This document shows, piece by piece, positions 44,322 to 53,388 of a stretch of 64,000 nucleotides of DNA; position 1 is the first letter of the stretch; the number at the start of each line of letters is the position of its first letter. The notes under the pieces were generated by a model that did not search any database, had not been told where the DNA came from, and saw nothing but the letters and a program-made list of their open reading frames with translations. The position numbers and the translations under genes are program-made. The DNA is from Bacteroidales bacterium UBA2287 (GTDB lineage Bacteria; Bacteroidota; Bacteroidia; Bacteroidales; Tenuifilaceae), in assembly GCA_002345675.1 (NCBI GenBank), contig DDWL01000019.1, forward strand, positions 13,711-77,710, given 5' to 3'.

Positions 44322-47300
44322 CTACCAACCAGGGGTAAAATTCAATCCAATAAATGCCGATTTAAACCCACCCAACTGGAAAGGAACTGCATAAAAAGGT
44401 TCGAGAATAAGTGCGCCAAATAAATTTACCCTGAAGCTAATGCCTGTGCTTACTACGGGAATTTTTTCGTCGGGGTCTGTAGTACTCCATTTAAATTTGG
44501 GATAATTAGTGCGTGTCCAAGCAACACCAGCATCGGCAAATAGGGCTAATTCGGTAAAAATTACTTTCGACTTAATTAATGTTAACCTTTCGGGTCCTGT
44601 AAAAGGCATACGAATTTCGAAATTAACCACGGCCATTTGATCGCCTTGAATTTGATTGTAATTCACATATGTACTACCTAACTCTGTTGGATTATACAAA
44701 GCGCTCCTGTCGTAACCCCTTACTAACCAAGGATAACCTAAGTAAAGTGGATAAAGACGTCGACTAATATCGGAGCCATGCCTTCCGTAGTAATACCCAC
44801 GAAATGCGAAGCTGAATGGTTTCTGGAACTTATATGCTCTAAAGTCGACAAGGGTTCCTAAGTAGTTTATTGCTCCAAATACGCCTTCAAGTTGAAAGCG
44901 AGTTCGAACGCCATTCATTGGTGAAGCAATGCCAAACGATGAATTATCGATTACAAAAGCAGTATTAACTCGTTGAAGCGAAAATCCTTCGGGAGCATCT
45001 CCTTTGTCTCTGCGTGTTCCATAGTAATACCTGTCGACGTATACATTAGAATGAATGTCGAGCCTATAATTGTACCATGCCTGACTGGCCCCCATTTCGA
45101 AACGAGTGGTTTGCGATAAGGGAAACTGAGCCATTCCTCCTAGGGCAGTTTCGAATGTACGCAAGTAGTACAATTTTATTGTGTCGACCAAATGAAGATT
45201 GCCTTCTGAATCGGGAACAAAACCTGATGAGATATAGTATTGCCCATACGAGTATGGAATATGCGAAACGGTTGCTCCCCAGGTTACTCGTCGTTTTTGA
45301 TTTATATAGGTAAGCTGTCCTCCAAAATCGTAAATTTCGCCATTAAGCGCGAGACCTGCATGAAATAAATTGCCTCCAACTATGTCGCTAAAAAGCATCT
45401 CCACGCCACCGGCCATTCCAGTTCCCATTTGGCTCGACGAAATACCAACCCCAGAGTTGGCTATGTAGTCGAGTTTAAATTTTGGCCTATACGCTACCAC
45501 TTTGAACGAATCGACAGGCGTTTGGGGAAGGGTTTGGCGCTTAAGTATATTCCGATCGATAATTCCTGCTACAGGCCTATTTAACGGAGGAAGTGTACCT
45601 GCAGTAAAATCGACCATCGATGGAAATACCTCATCGCTATAAAGTTCGCTCGATTTTGCTGTGAATATCGAATACTTGCCATCGAAATAGTATGAGTATG
45701 CAAAAATATCGGCCTCGACCGAGTAGCTAAAAGCAGGGGCAAGCTGCGTAATACCACTTATTCCTGTAAGTATTCGCGTTTCTTGGCAAACCTTTTCGGT
45801 TTCAATGTCTAATCGGTAAAGGTTTCGAAAACCATCGCGGTTCGAAAGAAAATGAATTTCTTGTCCCGATGCCGAAAAAACTGGATTTAAGTTCCATGCA
45901 CCAGGAAAAACATTATGAACAGTAATTTTCTTAGTTTCCACATCGAGGGTAGCAATATAGTAACCTGGTGTTCTTTTGGTTAGCAAGTCGATTTCGGATG
46001 GCTTATCGGTTACAAAAACAATACGTTTACCATCGGCCGACCACGAAGGGTGAATATTGCACCAAGGATCGGTAGTTAAGCGTTCAACATTTTTAGTTTG
46101 AAAATTATAGAAATACAAATCGTTATGCCCATCAACTAAGCCCGACACTACAATACCATCGCCTTTAGGCGACCAAATGGGGTAATTAAATGCAGGAACG
46201 CCAGGGATTTCAATTTCATTTACAAGTTTTCGTCTTTCAACATCGACAACAAGAAGTTTGTTTTTACCCTTTGTAAAAGCCACAAAAGCAAATTGTTTAC
46301 TGTCGGGCGACCAGGTTCCAGCCGATTCGATAAAGTTTAGAGCATCAATTTCGTTTTTATGAACTACCGACGATACCTTTTGAATTATTTTTCCGGTTTG
46401 TGCATCGGCCAAAAAAAGGTCGATATCAAATAAATCCTTTTCGGAATAAAAGGCAACATACTTTCCGTTGGGGCTAATGGCAGGCGAAATATTTATATGG
46501 CCAGCATTTTCCTTATTAATGAGCGATTTTCCCGAAGGGCTATCGACGGTATCCTTCATTATCATTTTATAATGCTCAACATAGGCATTTTGCCATACAG
46601 CCGAAAACTCCTTTTCGTCCATGCCCAAGTAGAGTTTAAGTGCAGCTTCGTAACCTCTTTTCGATGTTTCGAGAAAAATTGGGACTATCATTTCGTCGCC
46701 AAAAGTTCGACCTACATACGCCCAAAAAGCATGACCATAGCGGTATGGAAAGTAGCTCTGGTCGCGAGTCATTTTATCGAGAGTAGGGAATTTTTTATTC
46801 AGAACCGCATCGCGCATCCACATAGCAGTGTGCGGGTCGATACTACCAATGGAGAGGTACTCTGCCATTCCTTCAACCATCCAAAGCGGAAGGTTTCGCA
46901 GCGAATTTAGATTTGTTGAATCGCCCGATATAATTGCATTAAACTGAAAAGCATGCACTAACTCGTGCCCAAGCACATGGTCGGTTTGCGCCCACGTTTC
47001 GGTTACTGGTAATACTACTCGGTTTTTTAGAGCTTCGGTAACCCCACCGGTTCCAACTCCCACTGAACCAAAAATTGCGGTTGTTTGCTGAAAGTCGGCA
47101 TGATTTGCGTAAAAAATAAGGGGATTTCTATCTTCTATGGTGTCGCGAAAAACCTGCTGGTGCATGCTGTACCACTGCTCGGCAGCTTTGGCAAGCCTGT
47201 TAATTACCGAATCGTTTTTAAAGTAGTGGTAAATTTCGAAGTTTGGTGTTTGGTAAACATCGTACTTAAAATTCTTATAGATAGGCTTATTTCGACCAAA

Positions 47301-47384
47301 GTACTGACCATATACGGATGGCGCAGCAAAAAGGGAAATAGCTAAAATTGAATACGATAGAATTTTAACACCCAACGATTTCAT
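44322..47384 (-). CDS. Outer-membrane protein: HExxH peptidase-like, PD40 propeller and beta barrel
   Basis: The 1020-residue protein has three parts. After a signal peptide (MKSLGVKILSYSIL to VYGQ) comes a gluzincin-like domain with GHELVHAFQF near residue 140. Next is a TolB-like propeller of PD40 repeats (WSPDSKQFAFV, WSPKGDGIVVSG, WSADGKRIVFVTD, about 270-560). A C-terminal barrel of the BamA/surface-antigen type ends in GLNFTPGW. I start at ATG 47384, because the eight residues before it do not fit a signal peptide. Such architecture is known in Bacteroidetes without assigned function. The HELVH Glu and both His are intact, so catalysis is possible. Confidence 0.85.
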   Translation of the reverse strand: MKSLGVKILSYSILAISLFAAPSVYGQYFGRNKPIYKNFKYDVYQTPNFEIYHYFKNDSVINRLAKAAEQWYSMHQQVFRDTIEDRNPLIFYANHADFQQTTAIFGSVGVGTGGVTEALKNRVVLPVTETWAQTDHVLGHELVHAFQFNAIISGDSTNLNSLRNLPLWMVEGMAEYLSIGSIDPHTAMWMRDAVLNKKFPTLDKMTRDQSYFPYRYGHAFWAYVGRTFGDEMIVPIFLETSKRGYEAALKLYLGMDEKEFSAVWQNAYVEHYKMIMKDTVDSPSGKSLINKENAGHINISPAISPNGKYVAFYSEKDLFDIDLFLADAQTGKIIQKVSSVVHKNEIDALNFIESAGTWSPDSKQFAFVAFTKGKNKLLVVDVERRKLVNEIEIPGVPAFNYPIWSPKGDGIVVSGLVDGHNDLYFYNFQTKNVERLTTDPWCNIHPSWSADGKRIVFVTDKPSEIDLLTKRTPGYYIATLDVETKKITVHNVFPGAWNLNPVFSASGQEIHFLSNRDGFRNLYRLDIETEKVCQETRILTGISGITQLAPAFSYSVEADIFAYSYYFDGKYSIFTAKSSELYSDEVFPSMVDFTAGTLPPLNRPVAGIIDRNILKRQTLPQTPVDSFKVVAYRPKFKLDYIANSGVGISSSQMGTGMAGGVEMLFSDIVGGNLFHAGLALNGEIYDFGGQLTYINQKRRVTWGATVSHIPYSYGQYYISSGFVPDSEGNLHLVDTIKLYYLRTFETALGGMAQFPLSQTTRFEMGASQAWYNYRLDIHSNVYVDRYYYGTRRDKGDAPEGFSLQRVNTAFVIDNSSFGIASPMNGVRTRFQLEGVFGAINYLGTLVDFRAYKFQKPFSFAFRGYYYGRHGSDISRRLYPLYLGYPWLVRGYDRSALYNPTELGSTYVNYNQIQGDQMAVVNFEIRMPFTGPERLTLIKSKVIFTELALFADAGVAWTRTNYPKFKWSTTDPDEKIPVVSTGISFRVNLFGALILEPFYAVPFQLGGFKSAFIGLNFTPGW

Positions 47385-47481
47385 AACAAATGCAGGTAAA
47401 ATAAACAATAGGGCAATGTAGGAGAATTTATTATAACAACAAAAAAAATACCAAGTTGATTACTAATAGACAAAATAAGTC

Positions 47482-47620
47482 CTCAGTCTTCGTCTTCAAT
47501 TCTCAGTCTTCAATTTCCAGTTCGCTAATAACTATATTGAGTGTGAACTGTGGACTGCAAACTGCCGACTGCCAATTGTGCCCCGATAGTTATCGGGGTG
47601 CCGACTGAGAACTGAGAACT
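47482..47620. repeat. Heptamer arrays in inverted orientation with an embedded palindrome
   Basis: From 47482 to about 47525 the minus strand carries units such as ACTGAGA, ATTGAAG, ACTGGAA. From about 47547 the plus strand carries ACTGTGG, ACTGCAA, ACTGCCG, ACTGCCA, then the 18-bp palindrome, then ACTGAGA twice. Lies between the protease/PD40/barrel gene and the response regulator stop. Confidence 0.75.
47581..47598. repeat. 18-bp palindrome copy 2
   Basis: CCCCGATAGTTATCGGGG, identical to copies at 26641 and 52017. It interrupts the heptamer array described above. Confidence 0.85.
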
Positions 47621-48360
47621 TAAAAATGCAACTTCTCCCTTAAATTCTTGTAGCCCGAACTGCTTACTTTTACTCGTGCTCCGCTTTTCATTATTGCAAT
47701 AAACGATTCCTTCTCGTAAGGTTCCAAGCGCTCAATTTGCGTAATATTGGTAATAAACGAACGGTGAACACGAACAAATTGGTCGGGCGAAAGGCCGTCT
47801 TCGAAATGCTTTAGGGTTTGCTTTTTCATGTAACGACCTTTTGCTGAATATATCATCACATAGTCGTCCTGAGCTTCGAGGTAATGCACTTCGCTTACGG
47901 GAACAATATTAATGCCTTTGGCATCCTTAACCACAATTCGGGTAATTGGCATGCCCGCGGCCAGTTCAGTTGATACTTCTGCACTTGGCGTTGCTGGAGC
48001 AGTTTCCGTTACTAATCGGCTCCTAACTTTATCGAGCGCAGTGGTTAATCGTTCTTTCGAAAATGGCTTAAGCAAGTAGTCCGTAGCATTTCGCTCAAAA
48101 GCCTTTATGGCAAACTCGTCGTATGCTGTTGCAAAAATTACCTGAGGGTTATGGTCGATAAGTTCGAGAACTTCGAATCCATTTAGCCTTGGAAGCTGTA
48201 TATCGAGTAAAACGAGGTCGGGCTTCTCCTTATTAATTGCCATAACAGCCGAGTATCCATCGGGGCATTCGGCAATAATATCAATATTGGAATGTTCGCT
48301 TAAGTATTTTCGAAGTAACTGGCGAGCTGGTTCCTCGTCTTCTACAATAATTACTCTCAT
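47620..48360 (-). CDS. LytTR-family response regulator
   Basis: The 246-residue regulator has a receiver domain (IIVEDEEPARQLL, phospho-Asp near 54 in LVLLDIQLPRLNG, Lys in YLLKPFSKE) and a C-terminal LytTR DNA-binding domain (EVHYLEAQDDYVMIYS, FVRVHRSFITNITQI). It partners the LytS-type kinase encoded 10 bp upstream and should regulate promoters from direct-repeat LytTR sites. Targets are unknown, but the upstream LiaF-like gene suggests envelope stress. Confidence 0.94.
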   Translation of the reverse strand: MRVIIVEDEEPARQLLRKYLSEHSNIDIIAECPDGYSAVMAINKEKPDLVLLDIQLPRLNGFEVLELIDHNPQVIFATAYDEFAIKAFERNATDYLLKPFSKERLTTALDKVRSRLVTETAPATPSAEVSTELAAGMPITRIVVKDAKGINIVPVSEVHYLEAQDDYVMIYSAKGRYMKKQTLKHFEDGLSPDQFVRVHRSFITNITQIERLEPYEKESFIAIMKSGARVKVSSSGYKNLREKLHF

Positions 48361-48370
48361 TTCGAAGAAT

Positions 48371-49423
48371 TTATTGGTTAAATGGAATAGATATAGTTAC
48401 CGAAAAAACTGAATCGGTTTGGCTAATGCTCAGTAGCGATTCGGCTCCATAAATTAGCTTAAGCCTACGGCGAATATTATCGAGCCCTACTCCTGCCCCA
48501 GCAGCTGCAAAGGGATCGGATGGAATTGTATTTGAAACGGTTATTTCCAAACCTCCAGTATATTTTACAACTTTTGCAACAATTTCAGTTTCGTCGGGGG
48601 TTTGAGCAACGCCGTGCTTTATGGCATTTTCGAAAAGGGGCTGTATAATCATACCGGGAACATTTACACTTAGGCATTCGGGAGTAACTTCGAAACGATA
48701 CGAAAGTCGCGAGCCAAAGCGAACCTTTTCAATTTCGAGGTAGCCAATACAGCACTCCACCTCCTTTTCCAACGGCACCATGCTCGATGGCGATTGCCGA
48801 AGCGAGTAGCGTAGAAGTTCCGAAAGTCGAATTATCATTTCCTGCGCCTTTTCGGGGGCCGTTATGGTTAGCGAACTTACCGAATTTAAACTATTGAAAA
48901 GAAAGTGAGGGTTAACCTGTAACTTGAGCCAATTGAGTTCGGCATCCTTTACCAGCGACTTAAGTTCACCTTCGCGAACCAGTTTTTCCCTGAAATTTTG
49001 AATGTAAACGGTAAGGTAAAAAACCAACGAAAGGAATAAGTAAGTTGCAATTCCTGCAATAACACGCCCCATGGTGGAACCTTCAATAAAAATCTGATAA
49101 TCGGAACCAGTTTCGGCATACCATCTAAGAAATGAAAAGGTAACATAAACCTGAATTGCAACACTTAGGGCAGCTGCTCCTGCATGGTTAATGGCAATTG
49201 TAAATGTTTTGCCCGTTTCAATATCGGAAAAACGCACCCAGTACCAAAGTCCAAAGGCAAAAAGTGCCCAAACGGAGTTTGTAAAAAGGCTATCGACTAA
49301 CGAATCGGTAATTGAAATATTAAACAAAAAAACAAGAATGGCGGAATGGATAGCCATAACGACTATCCACCCTGCCATAAAAGCAATTCTTCCTCGTAGT
49401 GAACTTACAAAGGGGTGAAGCAT
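48371..49423 (-). CDS. LytS/YehU-type membrane sensor histidine kinase
   Basis: The 350-residue kinase has four predicted membrane helices (about 10-140) and then the His_kinase domain LKLQVNPHFLFNSLNSV (phospho-His near 170), followed by a HATPase domain with IIQPLFENAIKHGV and GVGLDNIRRRL. It phosphorylates the LytTR regulator encoded next. Its ATG is directly adjacent to the stop of the LiaF-like gene. Confidence 0.94.
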   Translation of the reverse strand: MLHPFVSSLRGRIAFMAGWIVVMAIHSAILVFLFNISITDSLVDSLFTNSVWALFAFGLWYWVRFSDIETGKTFTIAINHAGAAALSVAIQVYVTFSFLRWYAETGSDYQIFIEGSTMGRVIAGIATYLFLSLVFYLTVYIQNFREKLVREGELKSLVKDAELNWLKLQVNPHFLFNSLNSVSSLTITAPEKAQEMIIRLSELLRYSLRQSPSSMVPLEKEVECCIGYLEIEKVRFGSRLSYRFEVTPECLSVNVPGMIIQPLFENAIKHGVAQTPDETEIVAKVVKYTGGLEITVSNTIPSDPFAAAGAGVGLDNIRRRLKLIYGAESLLSISQTDSVFSVTISIPFNQ

Positions 49424-50149
49424 TTAGTAACTCTTTATTTCGCCTCCACCAAAAATTACAACACCACGAATTACAAGTTCCTTGTCGGCATTTTCGCCTT
49501 CGGTTTTCTGAACATTCATGCGCTTGTCGGAGTAGCCTCCAAAAATTGCAGTAACTTCAATTTTCACTTTCCAGTCGGACGGAACCACAATTTTGGAACC
49601 ACCAAACAGACAGAACATATCGAGCACATTACGGCCAGAAGCAAGCTGAGCATCGCCCATAAAGAAGGTGCTACCACCAAAAATATTTGTAACTCGTCCA
49701 CCCTTAAAGTTTTTTGAACTAACGCGTTGCTCGCTTCCACCAAATATCGACATGTCGTCAATGTAATCGGTATCAACAATTCCTTTTCTCATTCCAAAGC
49801 GAGGCATGTGCCCTTTACTGTGAAAAATTAGAATTAAACCTATTGCAACAAAAACTGTTGGCCAAAAGAAGTACTTAATTGGGTAGTGGTAGCCTAAAAT
49901 TTTTGCCGTTAAAAACATACCACCAACACCAATAAGAACAAGCCCTGTAACTCGCGACTCGTTTTTGCCAAGGCTAATTAAGCCAATAACAATGAGAAGC
50001 GATGGCCAAGTGAAAATGTATCGATTCCAGTCGTATGGTATCATGTCGAACCTATCGGCAAAAAGAAAAAGGCCAATAGTGATGAGCACAAGACCGAAAA
50101 TTAGTCGGCTACTGTTTGCTCGGGTTGGGTTAACTTCCATTCTTTCCAT
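49424..50149 (-). CDS. LiaF-like membrane protein
   Basis: The 241-residue protein has four membrane helices in the first about 110 residues (LIFGLVLITIGLFLF, WPSLLIVIGLI, and so on; LiaI/LiaF-TM type) and a C-terminal beta domain with repeated FGGS/FGG motifs (IFGGSEQRV, NIFGGSTFF, CLFGGSKIVV, AIFGGYSDKR), typical of LiaF/DUF2154. In Firmicutes LiaF inhibits its kinase until the cell wall is disturbed. It heads this three-gene operon with zero spacing to the kinase. Confidence 0.88.
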   Translation of the reverse strand: MERMEVNPTRANSSRLIFGLVLITIGLFLFADRFDMIPYDWNRYIFTWPSLLIVIGLISLGKNESRVTGLVLIGVGGMFLTAKILGYHYPIKYFFWPTVFVAIGLILIFHSKGHMPRFGMRKGIVDTDYIDDMSIFGGSEQRVSSKNFKGGRVTNIFGGSTFFMGDAQLASGRNVLDMFCLFGGSKIVVPSDWKVKIEVTAIFGGYSDKRMNVQKTEGENADKELVIRGVVIFGGGEIKSY

Positions 50150-50267
50150 AATTATTTGGTTTTATAATTTGACACAAATGTATGCTGACATAAACTATTA
50201 AGTAAGCATAAATCGGTAAAAGGGGGTAAAGAAGTAGGTGAAAGGCGTAAAATGAACAAAAAATGGG

Positions 50268-51197
50268 TTAGTATATCAATTCGTCAACCCCTTCTTTACC
50301 TATTTGAAGTTGTTGTGCAAGTAGTTTTGGGTTATTAACCTCAACAGCCAATGAAATATGCTTATGAAAGAAAATTATAGCTTCATCGTCGGGAAAGTGA
50401 TTGTCGAAATCGAAAATATGAACTTCAACCTTTCCAGAAATATCCGACTCGCTTTCGGACCAAACAATGGCCATTGCCTTGTAAAGATTTCCACCCCACT
50501 GAACTCCAACTGCAAAAACACCATTTTGGGGAGTTAACTTTCCGGCCTCTTCAATTTGAACCATAAGCGTAGGGAAACCAGCATCTCGGAAGAAATGAGT
50601 TCCCTTTCCGAGCCCTCCAATAATTATGTACTGATGGTCGAGGTAAGCGTTGGCTCTTTGTATTCGACCTTCCTTAAGAGCTTTACGAATTGCCGTTGAG
50701 CTAACAGTTTCGTGCTGAATGTCCTGTTCGGGAATTTCCTCAACCCCAAAGTTTAACTCTTTACTAAGATTATAAAGGTATTCGTAATCGCCCTGTTTAT
50801 TATGCCCAAAATGATGGTTAAAGCCAACAACAATAAACCTTGCTCCTAGTTTTTCGATTAATATGTTTCGAATAAACTGCTCCGATGAGGTTCGCGAAAA
50901 CTCAAGTGTAAATTTAACAATTATTAAATGGTTAAGCCCTGATTTGCTAAGCAGCTCAATTTTTTCCTTTTGCGAGTTAATAAACATTAAATCCTTCCCC
51001 TCAGTTTCGGGATAAAGCACCTTGCGAGGGTGAGGGTAAAAAGAAATAAGCACCGATTCGCCCCCTATTTGACGAGCAATTGCGTTAATTCGGTTAATAA
51101 TTGCTTTATGTCCAATATGAACTCCGTCGAACGATCCTGTTGTAACAACTGGGTTTTTAATGCCTTTGGCATTTTCGAAACCGTAGTGAACCTGCAT
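50268..51197 (-). CDS. ribF: Bifunctional riboflavin kinase/FAD synthetase
   Basis: The 309-residue enzyme makes FMN and FAD. The N-terminal nucleotidyltransferase half has TGSFDGVHIGHKAI (residues 21-34) and VVGFNHHFGHNKQGD; the C-terminal kinase half has GLGKGTHFFRDAGFPT and PQNGVFAVGV. In RibF the usual kinase loop is G-x-GRGTxxGFPTxN; here it reads HFFRDAGFPTLMV, within normal variation. It follows rex after 45 bp. FMN is a HydB cofactor, which fits the redox neighbourhood. Confidence 0.95.
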   Translation of the reverse strand: MQVHYGFENAKGIKNPVVTTGSFDGVHIGHKAIINRINAIARQIGGESVLISFYPHPRKVLYPETEGKDLMFINSQKEKIELLSKSGLNHLIIVKFTLEFSRTSSEQFIRNILIEKLGARFIVVGFNHHFGHNKQGDYEYLYNLSKELNFGVEEIPEQDIQHETVSSTAIRKALKEGRIQRANAYLDHQYIIIGGLGKGTHFFRDAGFPTLMVQIEEAGKLTPQNGVFAVGVQWGGNLYKAMAIVWSESESDISGKVEVHIFDFDNHFPDDEAIIFFHKHISLAVEVNNPKLLAQQLQIGKEGVDELIY

Positions 51198-51242
51198 TTT
51201 ACATTTATTTATTAAAAGCCTTATTTGCTTCTATTTGCAAAA

Positions 51243-51854
51243 CTACTTTACAAAATAGGCAATTTTTTCGAGTGATGTTATCATATCGTACTCCTCGAGA
51301 AAAATGGTGGGGGGAACATTTAAGGGTGTTGTAGTAAAGTTTAAAATTCCCTTAACACCAGCTACAATAAGCATATCGGCAATTTGCGATGCCGAATCGG
51401 GTGGAGATGCAATAATTGCAATTGTAATTTTTTGTTTTGCAACAATTTCCTTAATGTCGCGAATGTGGTAACAGTTAACACCTGCAATAACCCTGTTTAC
51501 CTTATTTTCGTCCACATCGAATGTTGCAACTATGTTTAACTTAGGTCGTTTACCCTTAAAGTAAGCAGTTATGGCTCGACCTAAATTTCCCATACCAACA
51601 ACAGCTACATTAAAACCTTCGTTGTGGTCGATTATTTGGCCAATAACATTCACCAGTTCCATGGCATCGTAGCCACGTTTTTTCATGCTTGAATAGCCAA
51701 TAAGCATAAGGTCGCGACGAACCTGAACCGCCGTAATACTATGAAGACCAGCCATTTCGTGAGAATATATATGAGTTTTGCCTTTCGAAAGGCAATCAAG
51801 GAGGGAACGGCGATATTCGCTTAATCGTTCAACAGTTTTACCCGGTAGCTTCAT
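51243..51854 (-). CDS. rex: Redox-sensing transcriptional repressor Rex
   Basis: The 203-residue protein has an N-terminal winged helix (TVERLSEYRRSLLDCL, HSITAVQVRRDLMLIG) and a C-terminal Rossmann NADH-binding domain with VAVVGMGNLGRAI near residue 88, plus the dimer-forming C-terminal helix. Rex releases operators when NADH/NAD+ rises, typically turning on fermentation and hydrogenase genes. The hydrogenase operon 0.4 kb upstream is an obvious candidate target, though I see no perfect Rex site. Confidence 0.95.
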   Translation of the reverse strand: MKLPGKTVERLSEYRRSLLDCLSKGKTHIYSHEMAGLHSITAVQVRRDLMLIGYSSMKKRGYDAMELVNVIGQIIDHNEGFNVAVVGMGNLGRAITAYFKGKRPKLNIVATFDVDENKVNRVIAGVNCYHIRDIKEIVAKQKITIAIIASPPDSASQIADMLIVAGVKGILNFTTTPLNVPPTIFLEEYDMITSLEKIAYFVK

Positions 51855-52005
51855 TTTACTCTTCTTTGATCTAAACCAATTGCTTAATGATTAATACAAT
51901 AATCTGCAAAAGTAACCTTTTTAAAAATTTACTTGACACCCTAAAGGCAATTTGTGCTTTATGCTAAGAAACTGTTTAAATTTTATTCATTAGAAATGCT
52001 CTGAT

Positions 52006-52197
52006 AATTGCCCACGCCCCGATAGTTATCGGGGTGAGCCCGTGGGTCAATATAAAAGAAGATGCTGGGCTTCCCGCCTGAACGGAGGGCAGGCAGCCCA
52101 ATAAGTATTTGCTATTATTTGGCTAAAGCCATTGTTTGTACCTTATCTCTTCCACGGGCTATACTTCAACAGGCTCAGCAACCAGCCCGTGGCAATT
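52006..52197. repeat. Composite multi-hairpin (REP-like) element, copy 2, with three loop insertions
   Basis: Same hairpin order as 27797-27930, but the first, second and fourth hairpins carry extra sequence in the loop: the 18-bp palindrome at 52017-52034, a 23-nt GC-rich piece at 52072-52094 (contains GCCTG and CAGGC arms) and a 23-nt piece at 52161-52183 (ACTTCAACAGGCTCAGCAAC core). The third hairpin (TTTGGCTAAAGCCA) is intact. Confidence 0.75.
52017..52034. repeat. 18-bp palindrome copy 3
   Basis: CCCCGATAGTTATCGGGG inside the first hairpin of the composite element: it separates CCCACG from the complementary CGTGGG. Confidence 0.85.
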
Positions 52198-52238
52198 GAA
52201 ACCCAGAATATTAATAAAAACTTAAACAGTTTCTAAAT

Positions 52239-53387
52239 CTAAATCCCAGCAATATCTTCTACTATATTTTTTAGTGGAAGAGTTACAATAAAAGATGACC
52301 CTTCGTTAATGGCGCTCTGAACTTCAATGTTTCCTTTATACATGTCGACTATTCGCTTTACAATGCTTAAACCCAGCCCGCTTCCCGAAACGTTTTTGGT
52401 ACTGGTATTATGAATTCGTGAAAATTCGTGAAAAAGTTTAGGAATATCATTAATATCAATTCCATAGCCAGTGTCGGAAATAACAATTTTAAGATCGTTG
52501 CTTGTGTTCGAAAGGCTACAAACCACCGAACCCCCATTTTTATTATACTTAACTGCGTTTGATATAAGGTTGTTTAAAATAATTTCCATCTCCTCGGGAT
52601 CGGCCATAAAGGGTTCGGTAAGGTTGTTTTCGAGTATAATACTAACATCGAACTGAACCGCTAATGGAAGCATGGTGTCGATAGCCGACTTTGCGACAAG
52701 GCCCAAGTCGAGTTCAACAAACTCGCGTTTCTTTTTCCCCGATTCAATTCGGGTTAAGTCGAGTAGGTCCATTATTAAACTTCGCATACTTTTAATGCGC
52801 GACAACGACCTATCGATCATATCGTAGTAGGCATCAATACTGTCACCAGCTTGTTTTTCTTGCATCATTTGCAAGTAACCTTCAATGGCGTTTAAAGGCG
52901 ATTTTAGCTCGTGCGAAAGCACTGTAAGAAACTGAAAACGAACCTGTTTTCCCTCCTTGTGGAGTTTTCGGGTCATTCTACGAAGAAAGTAGTGCTTTGC
53001 AATATTCTCGAGCGAAGCTTTAAGTTCCTGCGGGGTAAAGGGTTTGGGAACAAAATCGTAAGCCCCAATATTTGTTGCTTTAACAGCCAAATCGAGCGAT
53101 GCGTAGGAAGTTATCATCGTTACAAGAATATCGAGTTGGTTGTTATTAATGTAGTCGAGCACTTCAATTCCCTGCATGCCAGGCAGTTTATTGTCGAGCA
53201 GCACTATGGCAGGTGGTTTGGAATTAATAATATCTAATGCTTCTTCGCCTGTAGCTGCTTCAATAATATTAAACTGAATATCGTCGTCCATAAATGGATA
53301 GCTAACCGAAAAGTTTCGAAGAATTCGAGACACCCCAGAACGGATACCAGGCTCGTCGTCGACCACAAGTACATCAAGAGTTTCCAT
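52239..53387 (-). CDS. Receiver-histidine kinase hybrid (REC-HisKA-HATPase)
   Basis: The 382-residue protein has a receiver domain first (VVDDEPGIRSGVSRIL, Asp near 60 in VLLDNKLPGMQG, Lys in FVPKPFTPQE) and then HisKA (VLSHELKSPLNAIEGYL, His near 161) and HATPase domains (NNLISNAVKYNKNGG, SGSGLGLSIVKRIVD). No membrane segment, so it is a soluble relay kinase. It follows a single-domain receiver by 1 bp and ends the hydrogenase operon. It probably receives phosphate from the upstream hydrogenase-like sensor kinase and passes a signal on; no output domain is present. Confidence 0.92.
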   Translation of the reverse strand: METLDVLVVDDEPGIRSGVSRILRNFSVSYPFMDDDIQFNIIEAATGEEALDIINSKPPAIVLLDNKLPGMQGIEVLDYINNNQLDILVTMITSYASLDLAVKATNIGAYDFVPKPFTPQELKASLENIAKHYFLRRMTRKLHKEGKQVRFQFLTVLSHELKSPLNAIEGYLQMMQEKQAGDSIDAYYDMIDRSLSRIKSMRSLIMDLLDLTRIESGKKKREFVELDLGLVAKSAIDTMLPLAVQFDVSIILENNLTEPFMADPEEMEIILNNLISNAVKYNKNGGSVVCSLSNTSNDLKIVISDTGYGIDINDIPKLFHEFSRIHNTSTKNVSGSGLGLSIVKRIVDMYKGNIEVQSAINEGSSFIVTLPLKNIVEDIAGI

Positions 53388-53388
53388 A

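Larger units (their letters stand above)
51855..52238. other. 384-bp gap between rex and the sensor operon
   Basis: Contains a minus-strand -7 match (TACTTTTG, 51907-51914) about 55 nt before rex, then the composite repeat element at 52006-52197. No ORF with coding character. Confidence 0.5.
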
